Assembly: GCF_003725735.1 (NCBI RefSeq)
Contig: NZ_RJTM01000026.1
Span: forward strand, 34,568 to 98,567
Direction of reading: 5' to 3'
Length of the DNA stretch: 64,000 nt
Origin: Sinomicrobium pectinilyticum
Lineage (GTDB): Bacteria; Bacteroidota; Bacteroidia; Flavobacteriales; Flavobacteriaceae
In this document: positions 1 to 8,719 of the stretch, piece by piece
Numbering within the stretch: the stretch's first letter is position 1
How the letters are laid out: every line of letters starts with the position of its first letter
The notes under the pieces: model-generated
The model's database searches: none
What the model was told of the DNA's origin: nothing
The model's input: the letters and a program-made list of their open reading frames with translations, nothing else
Translations under genes and position numbers: made by a program

Positions 1-1300
1 CTATTACAGCTTAAACCACAAAAGTGAAAAGACATCTTTCAGGGATGCCGTAATACGGGGGCTTGCTCCGGATAAAGGACTGTATTTTCCGGAATCGGTA
101 CATCCGCTGGAACCGGATTTTATAAAAGATCTCGAAAACCTTCCTGATGCGGAAATTGCGTTCCGGGCCATAGAACAGTTTGTCGGGAACGAAATACCGG
201 AAAAGGAACTTCGCGAGATCGTAAAAGACACTTTATCTTTTGATTTTCCCCTGGAAAAGGTGGAAGATGATGTTTATTCCCTTGAATTGTTTCATGGGCC
301 CACCATGGCCTTTAAAGATGTCGGGGCCAGGTTCATGGCCAGGTGCCTGGGGTATTTTAACCGGGACAGAAAACAGGATTCCGGAAAAGTAACGGTTCTT
401 GTCGCTACTTCCGGAGATACCGGAGGTGCGGTAGCAAGCGGTTTCCTCGGTGTGGAAGGTGTAGACGTAATTATCCTCTACCCCTCCGGAAAAGTGAGTG
501 ATATCCAGGAAAGGCAGCTTACTACCCTGGGGCAGAATATCACCGCACTGGAAGTAAACGGTACTTTTGATGATTGCCAGGACATGGTGAAAACCGCCTT
601 CCTCGACGAAACATTAAAGGAAAGAAACCTCACTTCGGCCAACTCCATCAACGTAGCCCGCTGGCTGCCGCAAATGTTCTATTTCTTTTTTGCCTTCAAA
701 CAACTGAAAAACAAAAACAAAGATGTAGTGTTTGCCGTGCCGAGCGGAAACTTCGGAAATATCTGCGCCGGTATCATGGCCGGTAAGCTCGGGTTGCCCG
801 TAAATCATTTTGTTGCTGCAACCAATATTAATGATACCGTTCCGCAATACCTGAAAAGCGGTGTGTATTCGCCAAAACCGTCCAGGCAGACGATATCCAA
901 CGCTATGGACGTAGGAAATCCGAGCAATTTTATACGCATACAACAACTTTTTGACAATGATATAGAAACATTGAAATCCAGATTTTCATCGTATAGCTTT
1001 ACCGATGAAGCCACCCGGAATACCATGGCAGCACTCTACAGAAAATCCGGTTACATAGCTGACCCGCACGGTGCCGTAGGTTACCTGGGACTTAAAGAAT
1101 ACCTGGACAAAAATCCCGGAAAAACCGGGATATTCCTGGAAACCGCACACCCGGTAAAATTCCTGGATATCGTGGAAGAAACACTGGGAGTGAATGTAGG
1201 TATCCCGGAACAGATCCAGGCTGTTATGGGTAAAGAAAAAGTAAAACAGAACATAAGTTCTTATGATGAACTGAAAGCCTTCCTCCTGGATGCCAGGTAA
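1..1300 (+). CDS. thrC: Threonine synthase, 5' end cut by the window edge
   Basis: PLP enzyme that converts O-phosphohomoserine to threonine, the last step of threonine synthesis, in the cytoplasm. The frame is open from base 2 and begins YYSLNHKSEKTSFRDAV, which is the usual N-terminus of the Bacteroidota enzyme, so probably only two codons are missing. The PLP-lysine segment FHGPTMAFKDVGARF lies near residue 105, followed by ATSGDTGGAVASGF (phosphate-binding loop) and VPSGNFGNICAG. The 432 visible residues match the family's usual length. A later ATG at 260 would remove the N-terminal domain and is not the start. Upstream genes (perhaps the homoserine kinase and aspartokinase often found here) are outside the window. 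Confidence 0.95.
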   Translation, partial: YYSLNHKSEKTSFRDAVIRGLAPDKGLYFPESVHPLEPDFIKDLENLPDAEIAFRAIEQFVGNEIPEKELREIVKDTLSFDFPLEKVEDDVYSLELFHGPTMAFKDVGARFMARCLGYFNRDRKQDSGKVTVLVATSGDTGGAVASGFLGVEGVDVIILYPSGKVSDIQERQLTTLGQNITALEVNGTFDDCQDMVKTAFLDETLKERNLTSANSINVARWLPQMFYFFFAFKQLKNKNKDVVFAVPSGNFGNICAGIMAGKLGLPVNHFVAATNINDTVPQYLKSGVYSPKPSRQTISNAMDVGNPSNFIRIQQLFDNDIETLKSRFSSYSFTDEATRNTMAALYRKSGYIADPHGAVGYLGLKEYLDKNPGKTGIFLETAHPVKFLDIVEETLGVNVGIPEQIQAVMGKEKVKQNISSYDELKAFLLDAR

Positions 1301-1555
1301 ACAAGTATAGAAACAAACAGCATACCCATACCGGTAACAGGCGAAAATGCGGAACATTACGTTCCGGGCAGAGCAGGAAAACCTTTGCAAGAAATAGGGT
1401 TTTCCGGCTCTCTTTATATTGGGCATTCCGTACTTTTAACGAGTCAGCCCCTCTGCACCAAGATGTGCAAAGGTTTGGGCAAAGAATGGAATTGCTCTTT
1501 AGTTATTTTCAGACGGTCAAAGGGCTTTACTCCTCTGAAAAACATAGTTTTCCCC

Positions 1556-4456
1556 TCACTTTCTCAAAGCCTCTTTTAATATGGTGACCGGATGTTTTGC
1601 TTTTCTTCCCGTTCCGTCCAGTATCTGGTGCCTGCAGCTGGTACCGTTCGCGGCGATAATGGTATCTGCCTCCGAACTCTGTATGGCCGGAAATAATCGT
1701 AGCCCCCCTACCTTCATACTTACTTCGTAATGTTCTTTTTCATAGCCGAAAGAACCTGCCATTCCACAACAACCACTGCTAATAATGCGTACATTATAGT
1801 TTGCGGGAAGGTTGAGAATATCAAAGGTTACTTTCTGATTGGACAGGGCTTTCTGGTGGCAATGGTTGTGTATTTTTACTTGTCTGGAATCGTCCGTGAA
1901 CTGCGCCGCGGTAATATTTCCTTTTTGGATTTCGCCCGCGAGAAACTCTTCGATCAGAAACGAATTCCCCGCAATTCTGCCGGCTTCTTCCTTATCCGTA
2001 GCCAGCTTCATATATTCGTCCCGGAACGACAGGACAGCGGAAGGTTCGAGACCTATCAACGGGCAGTTTCCGGAAACCATCTCCCGTAATTTTTCTATGT
2101 TCCTGTCTGCAGCTTTAGCCGCCTGCTTTAAAAAACCTTTGGAAATAAAGGTACGTCCGCTATCTCCCCTGTAGATATGGATACCGTATCCCAAACCTTG
2201 TAAAAGGTTTACTGCATCTTCTCCTATGTTTCCATCTAAATAATTGGTAAATTCATCAATAAATAGCACAACTTCACCTTTTACTTTAATATTATCCGAC
2301 GTGATCCCCGATTTTAAAACCGGTCTTTTAAATGGTTTTAACAGAGGAAGATTTCTTTCCGGTGAAATGCCTATCACTTTTTTAAGCATGCCCGCCGTAA
2401 TATTATTCCGGTACAGCTCATTTACCAGCCATGGAAAAACAGAGGCAAGACTATTGAGTTGCGCATTATAGGCAAACGCCTTGTCCCTCAGGCTCGTTCC
2501 GTTCTCCTTTTGGTACTGATAAAGAAATTCCGCTTTCAGAGTAGCCATATCCATGTTACTCGGGCATTCGCTGCTACAGGCTTTGCAGCTTAGACAGAGA
2601 TCGAGAACTTCCTTGATCTCCTGATGGTCGAACCTGTTTTCTTTTTCGGATCGGGTAAGAAATTCACGAAGGGTATTGGCCCGAGCACGTGTAGTATCCT
2701 TTTCGTCTTTCGTAGCGTGGTAACTGGGGCACATTGCTCCGGCAGACAAATGGGTTTTCCGGCAATCGCCACTGCCGTTACACTGTTCCGTTGCCCTTAG
2801 TATTCCTTCCGATCCTGAAAAATCGAGGAAAGTCCGTATTTCCGGCTCCTTACGGTCCTTCTCATACCGAAGCGATTCGTCCATCGGAGGGGCATATACT
2901 ATTTTTCCCGGGTTAAAGATATTTTCAGGATCAAAGGCAGACTTTATCTCCGTCAGCAGTTGATAGTTTTCGGCGCCAAGCATTAATTTTATGAACTCCG
3001 AACGCACAATTCCGTCACCGTGTTCCCCGCTCAGGGATCCGTTATATTTTTTCACCAGTTGTGCCACATCCGTAGTTATACGACGAAACATGGCCACATC
3101 GCCCGAGGTTTTCAGGTTGAGTATCGGTCTTAAATGTAATTCCCCTGCTCCTGCATGAGCATAATAAACCGCTCTCTGGTGATATTTCTTCATCAGGGTT
3201 GAGAACTCGGCGATATAGAGGGCCAGGTCATCCAGGGCCACAGCAGTGTCTTCTATACAGGCCACAGCCTTTTTATCGCCCACGATATTGCCCAGGAGCC
3301 CCAGTCCGGCCTTCCGGAGTTCCAGTGCCTTCTGAATATCATCTCCGTATAATGCCGGGTAAGCATAACTCTGCCCGCTTTCCGCCAGGGCTTCCACTAA
3401 CCTGTTTTTCCGCGCTTCCAATATTTTTTCATCATCTGATCGCAATTCCAGCATAAGAATGGCCTGGGGGTCGCCTTCTATAAAAAAACGGTTGGCCATC
3501 TGGCTTTTGTTATTTTTGGTGCAGTCCAGTATTATCTTATCCATCATTTCACAGGTAAACAGGTTGTGCTGCATTACCGGTACAACAGCATTAAGGCAGT
3601 TTTCAACACTCTCAAAATGGGCCGCCACCATAACGCTGTATTTCGGGGGAAGGTCTTCCAGCTGCAATTTGATCCTGGTTATAAAGACCAGCGTACCTTC
3701 ACTGCCACAGATCAGTTTACAGAGATTAAGATTTTCCCCATCCTGCTCAAACGGTTTCTGTTTAATGATCTCATCAATGGCATATCCGTTATTTCTTCGG
3801 TGAATTTCGGGTTTGGGATATGCACTGCGGATGCGTTCTCTTACTTCCTCAGGCATTAATTTATCATATAAACTCCTGTATATGTTTCCTTCTAAAGTAT
3901 TTAGTTCAAGTTTTTCTTTAAACTCTTTTTCCGATAATGATTTGAATACTACTTCCGACCCGTCAGCCAAAACAGCCTCTATTTCCAACACCTTATCCCG
4001 GGTAACTCCATACTGGATTGAGGTTGTCCCGCTGGAATTATTACCTACCATTCCGCCGATCATGCAACGGTTGGATGTGGATGTGTTCGGTCCGAAAAAG
4101 AGGTCGTACAAATGCAGGTATTCGTTCAGTTCGTCCCTTATAACACCGGGCTCCACATCTGCTGTTTTCTTTTCTTTGTCCACATGGAATATCCTGGTAA
4201 AGTAGCGTGACACGTCAACTACAATCCCTTCTCCTACACACTGCCCCGCCAGGGAAGTTCCTGCTGTTCTGGGAATAAGCGACAAATTATTCTCCGAAGC
4301 ATATGCTATCAGTTTTTTTATATCTTCTTTAGTCCGTGGATATGCTACCGCGAGAGGAAGTTTCCGGTATACGGAAGCATCTGTAGCATAGATATTTCGA
4401 TGTAAATCATCACTTCGTATTTCTCCTTCAAGCTGTAAACCTGCCGATTTTAACAT
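1556..4456 (-). CDS. FAD- and Fe-S-binding D-2-hydroxyacid dehydrogenase-like protein (YdiJ type)
   Basis: Predicted flavoprotein that oxidises a D-2-hydroxyacid and passes electrons through Fe-S clusters; the substrate cannot be told from sequence. About 966 residues. Order: FAD_binding_4 domain (IPRTAGTSLAGQCVGEG near 60, then GGMVGNNSSGTTSIQYG); FAD-oxidase C-terminal domain (LSGEHGDGIVRSEF near 470, FDPENIFNPGKIV); two ferredoxin-like cysteine clusters near 560-660 (CNGSGDCRK..., CLSCKACSSECPSNMDM); and a CCG-type domain near the C-terminus (HNHCHQKAL, SSGCCGMAGSFGYE). I chose the ATG at 4456. The ATG at 4498 lies only a few bases from a promoter-like TAACTTTG, too close to be translated from that promoter, and adds 14 residues unlike the family. 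Convergent with thrC. Family is well supported, exact substrate not. Confidence 0.88.
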   Translation of the reverse strand: MLKSAGLQLEGEIRSDDLHRNIYATDASVYRKLPLAVAYPRTKEDIKKLIAYASENNLSLIPRTAGTSLAGQCVGEGIVVDVSRYFTRIFHVDKEKKTADVEPGVIRDELNEYLHLYDLFFGPNTSTSNRCMIGGMVGNNSSGTTSIQYGVTRDKVLEIEAVLADGSEVVFKSLSEKEFKEKLELNTLEGNIYRSLYDKLMPEEVRERIRSAYPKPEIHRRNNGYAIDEIIKQKPFEQDGENLNLCKLICGSEGTLVFITRIKLQLEDLPPKYSVMVAAHFESVENCLNAVVPVMQHNLFTCEMMDKIILDCTKNNKSQMANRFFIEGDPQAILMLELRSDDEKILEARKNRLVEALAESGQSYAYPALYGDDIQKALELRKAGLGLLGNIVGDKKAVACIEDTAVALDDLALYIAEFSTLMKKYHQRAVYYAHAGAGELHLRPILNLKTSGDVAMFRRITTDVAQLVKKYNGSLSGEHGDGIVRSEFIKLMLGAENYQLLTEIKSAFDPENIFNPGKIVYAPPMDESLRYEKDRKEPEIRTFLDFSGSEGILRATEQCNGSGDCRKTHLSAGAMCPSYHATKDEKDTTRARANTLREFLTRSEKENRFDHQEIKEVLDLCLSCKACSSECPSNMDMATLKAEFLYQYQKENGTSLRDKAFAYNAQLNSLASVFPWLVNELYRNNITAGMLKKVIGISPERNLPLLKPFKRPVLKSGITSDNIKVKGEVVLFIDEFTNYLDGNIGEDAVNLLQGLGYGIHIYRGDSGRTFISKGFLKQAAKAADRNIEKLREMVSGNCPLIGLEPSAVLSFRDEYMKLATDKEEAGRIAGNSFLIEEFLAGEIQKGNITAAQFTDDSRQVKIHNHCHQKALSNQKVTFDILNLPANYNVRIISSGCCGMAGSFGYEKEHYEVSMKVGGLRLFPAIQSSEADTIIAANGTSCRHQILDGTGRKAKHPVTILKEALRK

Positions 4457-4502
4457 GAGTCTGATAAGATTTGTGTAAAAATAGCGTTGTAATGGCATTA
4501 AA

Positions 4503-4510
4503 CAAAGTTA
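4503..4510 (-). promoter_or_regulatory. Putative -7 box TAACTTTG of the FAD/Fe-S dehydrogenase gene
   Basis: On the minus strand this is an exact match to the Bacteroidota -7 consensus TAnnTTTG, about 47 bases before the chosen ATG. No clear TTTG -33 box is seen at the usual spacing, so support is partial. It overlaps the leader of the divergent outer-membrane protein gene. Confidence 0.35.
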
Positions 4511-4521
4511 AATTGAACTAT

Positions 4522-4998
4522 ATGAGAAAAATATTCTTGTTCTGTATTGTTGTACTTGGCGCTGCTTCCTTATCTCACGCACAGCGCATATCTCCGAATG
4601 CTCTGGGATTGCGTATCGGCGACAGTGACGGGTTTGGTGCCGAGGTCTCCTATCAAAGATTATTAAAGAGTAACACCCGCCTGGAACTCGATCTGGGGTG
4701 GCGCGATTCAAATCATGTAGACGCTGTTAAACTGACCGCACTCCATCAATGGGTCTGGAGGCTCGATGGTAATTTTAACTGGTTTGCAGGTGCCGGTGGC
4801 GGATTGGGTAGTTATGACAATGAGCGACTGGACAAAAGCGGAACTTTTTTATTTCTGGCAGGAGACATAGGCCTGGAATATAATTTCGATATTCCTCTTG
4901 TTCTCTCTCTTGATATGCGCCCTGAATTGGGATTTAACGATTACTACAGGGATGATCTCGATCTGGATATTGCCCTGGGTATCCGGTTTCAGTTCTAA
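4522..4998 (+). CDS. Small outer-membrane beta-barrel-like protein, first copy of a tandem pair
   Basis: A 158-residue exported protein of unknown function. The start MRKIFLFCIVVLGAAS gives a clean signal peptide with cleavage after SHAQ; the longer reading frame from 4471 adds residues ahead of it that look non-coding. The mature part has alternating polar/aromatic strands, glycine-rich turns (FAGAGGGLGSYDN) and ends in the aromatic motif ALGIRFQF, typical of a barrel recognised by the BAM machinery. It is too short for a large porin; an 8-strand barrel is the natural guess. The next gene is a close paralogue of exactly the same length. The start lies opposite the promoter of the divergent dehydrogenase gene. 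Confidence 0.75.
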   Translation: MRKIFLFCIVVLGAASLSHAQRISPNALGLRIGDSDGFGAEVSYQRLLKSNTRLELDLGWRDSNHVDAVKLTALHQWVWRLDGNFNWFAGAGGGLGSYDNERLDKSGTFLFLAGDIGLEYNFDIPLVLSLDMRPELGFNDYYRDDLDLDIALGIRFQF

Positions 4999-5139
4999 TA
5001 CACTGAAACAAAGTAAGTTTTAGGGCTATTCTTCTATTTTGAAACCGGATTCGCAAATATCATCTGGATTTGGATGTAAGAATATTAAAAAAATTCCTTA
5101 TCTTGAACTATAAATATTGTTAAATTAATAATATCTGTT

Positions 5140-5616
5140 ATGAAAAAAATTGTTTTTTTGGCCGTTTTATTCGTAGGGACTATGGCAACATCTCAGGCCC
5201 AGGAGATCTCTCCAAATGCCCTTGGGCTCCGTTTAGGAGACAGTAAGGGTTTTGGTGCCGAAATCTCCTATCAGAGAGCCCTGGGAGCCAATAACCGACT
5301 GGAACTCGACCTGGGTTGGAGAGACTCCGACAATGTGGATGCCTTTAAACTTACTGGTTTGTACCAATGGGTATGGAACCTGGAAGGTAATTTTAACTGG
5401 TATGCAGGCGCAGGTGGTGGTCTGGGTAGCTACGACAATAACGATATTGACGACAGCGGTGCCTTCTTTTTTATAGCAGGTGACGTTGGTATCGAATATG
5501 ATTTTGATATTCCTCTTATTTTATCCCTCGATTTCCGGCCGGAGCTGGGTTTTACGGATGAATACAGAGACGGACTGGACCTGGACATAGCTCTGGGTAT
5601 CCGTTATCAATTCTAA
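5140..5616 (+). CDS. Small outer-membrane beta-barrel-like protein, second copy of a tandem pair
   Basis: Also 158 residues, aligning without gaps to the preceding protein from the signal peptide (MKKIVFLAVLFVGTMATSQAQ) to the last residue (ALGIRYQF). Most differences are conservative, for example RLELDLGWRDSDNVDAFKL against RLELDLGWRDSNHVDAVKL. Both share ISPNALGLR at the mature N-terminus and a run of Asp-rich turns. This is a recent tandem duplication. The 141-bp gap and a separate AT-rich leader suggest the second copy has its own promoter. A strong terminator follows. Function unknown; an outer-membrane location is inferred from the C-terminal aromatic residue and strand pattern. Confidence 0.75.
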   Translation: MKKIVFLAVLFVGTMATSQAQEISPNALGLRLGDSKGFGAEISYQRALGANNRLELDLGWRDSDNVDAFKLTGLYQWVWNLEGNFNWYAGAGGGLGSYDNNDIDDSGAFFFIAGDVGIEYDFDIPLILSLDFRPELGFTDEYRDGLDLDIALGIRYQF

Positions 5617-5641
5617 AGATATAATATCGACATTATATTTC

Positions 5642-5676
5642 AACTCCCGAAAGCTCCGGTTTTCGGGAGTTTTTTT
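5642..5676 (+). terminator. Rho-independent terminator after the outer-membrane protein pair
   Basis: Stem AACTCCCGAAA / TTTTCGGGAGTT with a 7-nt loop, followed at once by a run of seven T. It lies about 25 bases after the stop codon at 5616. Confidence 0.85.
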
Positions 5677-5808
5677 ATGCAGTACCGACAGGATCTCAGA
5701 AAACATGCCCGATATTTTTCCCGCAATCCCCGATGGATGTGTTTCCCATTGCTTTCACTTCTGTATTTTATCTGTTATTAGTACCTTTAGGTCCAAAATC
5801 CAAGAATA

Positions 5809-6966
5809 ATGTCTTTTAAGAATATTTCCCGTGCCTTTTTTCTGTGCCTCGCATTAAACAGCATCCTGATGTCCTGCAACTCCCGGAACAAGGAGCAGGA
5901 CCAAACTCAAAAAGAGAATACGGAGCACGAAGTCCCGGATAGTATAACTTCATGTGAAACCGGGCTTCCGCAACGGTTTTCCGGTAACCCGGACAGCAGT
6001 TCCGCAAGTATTCCGCAAGGAGAAGTTTCGCATGAGGGAATGGTCTGGATCCCCGCGGGAGAATTTTATATGGGGGCTTCCGACGATGAAGGACGGCAGG
6101 ATGAATATCCCTCACATAAGGTAAGAGTAAATGGTTTCTGGATGGATGAAACGGAAGTAACCAATGCCCAGTTCCGGAAATTTACAGAAGAAACAGGTTA
6201 TATTACCACGGCGGAAAAAGCACCATTATGGGAAGACATCAAACAACAGCTTCCTCCGGGTACACCTAAGCCCCATGACAGCGTTTTTGTTGCCGCTTCT
6301 CTTGTATTCACTCCTCCGGCACACCCGGTGCCCCTGAACAATGCATCGCAATGGTGGAGCTGGATGAAGGGTGCCGATTGGAAACACCCTGAAGGACCGG
6401 AAAGTTCCATTGAAGGAAAGGACAATTACCCGGTAGTGCACATCTCCTGGGATGATGCCAATGCCTATGCCAGGTGGGCCGGAAAAAGGCTTCCTACCGA
6501 GGCGGAATGGGAATTCGCTTCCCGTGGCGGGCTGAAAGACAACAAATACCCATGGGGGAATGAAGATATAGAAGCGGGTAATCCCAAAGCCAATACCTGG
6601 CAGGGAACCTTCCCGAACAAAAATACCGATTGGGATGCCTATCTCCTTGCCGCCCCTGTCAAATCCTTTTCCCCGAACGGATATGGATTGTATGACATGG
6701 CCGGAAACGTATGGGAATGGTGTTCGGACTGGTATCACAACGATTATTACCAGCAGTTACAGGATAAAACCACCGACAACCCGAAAGGCCCGGAAACCAG
6801 CTACGATCCCATGGAACCTACCGTTCCGAAAAAAGTGATCCGTGGCGGATCTTTTCTGTGTAATGCATCCTACTGCAAAGGGTACCGGGTAACATCGCGT
6901 ATGAAATCATCTCCTGACACCGGTATGCAGCATACGGGTTTCCGGTGTGTTTCCTCCGGAAAATAA
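5809..6966 (+). CDS. Formylglycine-generating enzyme (SUMF1/FGE) family lipoprotein
   Basis: FGE proteins oxidise a Cys of type I sulfatases to formylglycine. This 385-residue protein starts with a lipoprotein signal (CLALNSILMSCNS, lipid Cys near residue 23), then a low-complexity linker, then the FGE domain from about residue 75 (GMVWIPAGEFYMGASDDEGR) to the end. Landmarks are GKRLPTEAEWEFASRGG, DMAGNVWEWCSDWY and the C-terminal segment GGSFLCNASYCKGYR, which holds both cysteines of the catalytic pair of true FGE enzymes; many SUMF1-like proteins lack them. The terminal HTGFRCV is also conserved. No sulfatase gene lies in the window, so any target is elsewhere. Preceded by a near-consensus box TACCTTTA at 5781. 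Confidence 0.88.
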   Translation: MSFKNISRAFFLCLALNSILMSCNSRNKEQDQTQKENTEHEVPDSITSCETGLPQRFSGNPDSSSASIPQGEVSHEGMVWIPAGEFYMGASDDEGRQDEYPSHKVRVNGFWMDETEVTNAQFRKFTEETGYITTAEKAPLWEDIKQQLPPGTPKPHDSVFVAASLVFTPPAHPVPLNNASQWWSWMKGADWKHPEGPESSIEGKDNYPVVHISWDDANAYARWAGKRLPTEAEWEFASRGGLKDNKYPWGNEDIEAGNPKANTWQGTFPNKNTDWDAYLLAAPVKSFSPNGYGLYDMAGNVWEWCSDWYHNDYYQQLQDKTTDNPKGPETSYDPMEPTVPKKVIRGGSFLCNASYCKGYRVTSRMKSSPDTGMQHTGFRCVSSGK

Positions 6967-7042
6967 CCCGGATAGCAGTACAGTCCGGAATTCAGCCTGC
7001 CCCGGAACTGTATCCCAGGCAGGGAACGTAAATTTTTTTTGA

Positions 7043-7894
7043 ATGAAAACCATAAAGATCACCGGGGTTCCGGAGCATTTTAACCTTCCGTGGCACTTTG
7101 CTATAGAAGAAGGGGCTTTTAAAGAAAGAGGCATTGACCTGCAATGGAAAGACACTCCCGAAGGCACGGGTAAAATGTGCAACATGCTGCGGGAAGGAGA
7201 AACCGACATTGCCATTATTCTCACCGAAGGCATCGTAAAGGATATAACAGCGGGGAATCCTTCCGGCATAGTACAAACTTATATAGAAAGTCCGTTAATA
7301 TGGGGCATTCATGTGGCAGAGGCATCCGGCTACCGGAAAATCGAAGACCTTCGTAACACTACAGTCGCTATAAGCCGTTTCGGTTCAGGGTCGCACCTGA
7401 TGGCTTTCGTTAATGCCCGTAAAACAGGATGGGATACTGAAAATCTCAAATTTGAAGTCGTGAATACGATAGACGGTGCGGTCGATGCCCTCACAACCGG
7501 CAGGGCAGATTATTTTATGTGGGAACGCTTCATGACCAAGCCCCTGGTAGACAGAGGGATATTTCGTAGTATTGGTGACTGCCCTACCCCCTGGCCCTGC
7601 TTTGTCATCGCCGTACGGAATGAAATACTGGAAAAAAACAGGAATGTGATTAAACACATCCTCGAAGTCATAAATATATATACGGAGGATTTTAAACAGA
7701 TACCCAGTATAGACAGGACCCTGGCCAATCGATTCGATCAGAAAGCCGAAGACATTTCGGAATGGCTTTCCTTGACCCGGTGGAGCCAGTCCCCTATGAA
7801 CAAACAGACCATAGAAACCGTACAGGACCAGCTTCTGGAACTGAACCTCATTCCGGAAAAACTGCCTTATGAAAAGCTGGTTACCCTCGTGTAG
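7043..7894 (+). CDS. Periplasmic-binding-protein-like protein (NMT1/SsuA type) without signal peptide
   Basis: A 283-residue type-2 solute-binding fold: MKTIKITGVPEHFNLPWHFA followed by AIEEGAFKERGIDLQWKD, GKMCNMLREGETDIAIILTEG and a central IEDLRNTTVAISRFGSGSH. This is the layout of SsuA/TauA/THI5-like proteins. It has neither signal peptide nor lipobox, and no ABC permease or ATPase is adjacent, so it may bind a small molecule in the cytoplasm or act as an enzyme of the THI5-like kind. The start is fixed by an ATG directly after a T-rich leader; nothing upstream extends the frame. Substrate unknown. It converges on ung. Confidence 0.7.
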   Translation: MKTIKITGVPEHFNLPWHFAIEEGAFKERGIDLQWKDTPEGTGKMCNMLREGETDIAIILTEGIVKDITAGNPSGIVQTYIESPLIWGIHVAEASGYRKIEDLRNTTVAISRFGSGSHLMAFVNARKTGWDTENLKFEVVNTIDGAVDALTTGRADYFMWERFMTKPLVDRGIFRSIGDCPTPWPCFVIAVRNEILEKNRNVIKHILEVINIYTEDFKQIPSIDRTLANRFDQKAEDISEWLSLTRWSQSPMNKQTIETVQDQLLELNLIPEKLPYEKLVTLV

Positions 7895-7901
7895 CCCTTG
7901 C

Positions 7902-7941
7902 ATTTCAGGTTGTGTATTTCTGTTGGTATACAACCTGAAAT
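7902..7941. terminator. Hairpin between convergent genes, possible two-way terminator
   Basis: A 12-bp perfect stem, ATTTCAGGTTGT and ACAACCTGAAAT, with a 16-nt loop, placed between two convergent stop codons. No long T run follows on either strand, so termination efficiency is uncertain. Confidence 0.45.
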
Positions 7942-7950
7942 CCTATCAAA

Positions 7951-8616
7951 TCACCATCGCACAGGTTCTTTTCCCACACTCTCCAGGTAAGCATTGGCCT
8001 TACTAAAATGTTTATTGCCAAACCATAATCCCCGGTTAGCACTCAACGGCGAAGGATGCCCTGTTTCCAGTACAAAATGTTTGCTCCGGTCTATTTTACT
8101 TCCCTTTCGTTTGGCGTAACCTCCCCATAGCATAAACACCACATTTTCCTTTTCGTCTGATACTTTCTGAATGACGGCATCCGTAAAATTTTCCCATCCC
8201 CTGTTCTGATGGCTCCCGGCCTGGCGTGCTCTCACAGTTAATGTAGCATTGAGAAGCAGCACACCCTGGTCTGCCCAGCGTTCCAGGTTACCGCTCTTGG
8301 GATATGGGGTGCCCACATCTGCTTCTATTTCGTGAAAAATATTGATAAGTGACGGCGGATGTGGTATTCCATCGTTAACCGAAAAACAAAGCCCGTTAGC
8401 CTGTCCGGGGCCATGATAGGGGTCCTGGCCAATAATCACCACTTTAACATCATCAAAACTACAATGCTCGAAAGCAGAAAAGATCTCGCTTCCTTTAGGA
8501 TAGCATTTGTGTTGTCGGTATTCGCTTTTAACAAAGTTTATGAGAGATGCAAAATAGGGTTTCTCAAATTCCGGTTCCAGTCTGGCTTTCCAGCTGGCTT
8601 CTATGTCTACATTCAT
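7951..8616 (-). CDS. ung: Uracil-DNA glycosylase, family 1
   Basis: Removes uracil from DNA as the first step of base-excision repair. 221 residues, the normal length. All family-1 signatures are visible: the water-activating loop GQDPYHGPGQANGLCFSV near residue 62 with catalytic Asp, LLLNATLTVR (uracil-binding Asn), VFMLWGGYAKRKG, and the DNA-intercalation loop GHPSPLSANRGLWFGNKHF with catalytic His near residue 186. A textbook promoter lies just upstream. It forms its own transcription unit, convergent with the binding-protein-like gene. Confidence 0.97.
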   Translation of the reverse strand: MNVDIEASWKARLEPEFEKPYFASLINFVKSEYRQHKCYPKGSEIFSAFEHCSFDDVKVVIIGQDPYHGPGQANGLCFSVNDGIPHPPSLINIFHEIEADVGTPYPKSGNLERWADQGVLLLNATLTVRARQAGSHQNRGWENFTDAVIQKVSDEKENVVFMLWGGYAKRKGSKIDRSKHFVLETGHPSPLSANRGLWFGNKHFSKANAYLESVGKEPVRW

Positions 8617-8636
8617 TCTTTGTGGTTTGTCTATGC

Positions 8637-8667
8637 CAAAAATAACGAATCCGGAAAGTATATCAAA
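8637..8667 (-). promoter_or_regulatory. Promoter of ung (TTTG - 19 nt - TATTTTTG)
   Basis: On the minus strand a -33 TTTG (8667-8664) is followed after 19 nt by TATTTTTG (8644-8637), an exact fit to the Bacteroidota sigma consensus. The ATG at 8616 follows about 20 nt later, so the leader is short. Confidence 0.65.
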
Positions 8668-8719
8668 AAAGCCGGTGTAGCTGTTATTAACAATGGCAGC
8701 AAATTACGGTCCCGCAGTT

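Noticed and set aside
1301..1555. Small gene or terminator between thrC and the dehydrogenase gene
   Set aside because: Only a weak 4-bp hairpin and a 64-codon frame without a family or start signal were found.
4457..4498. Longer N-terminus of the FAD/Fe-S dehydrogenase from the ATG at 4498
   Set aside because: The start would be only a few bases from the putative promoter box, and the extra residues do not fit the family.
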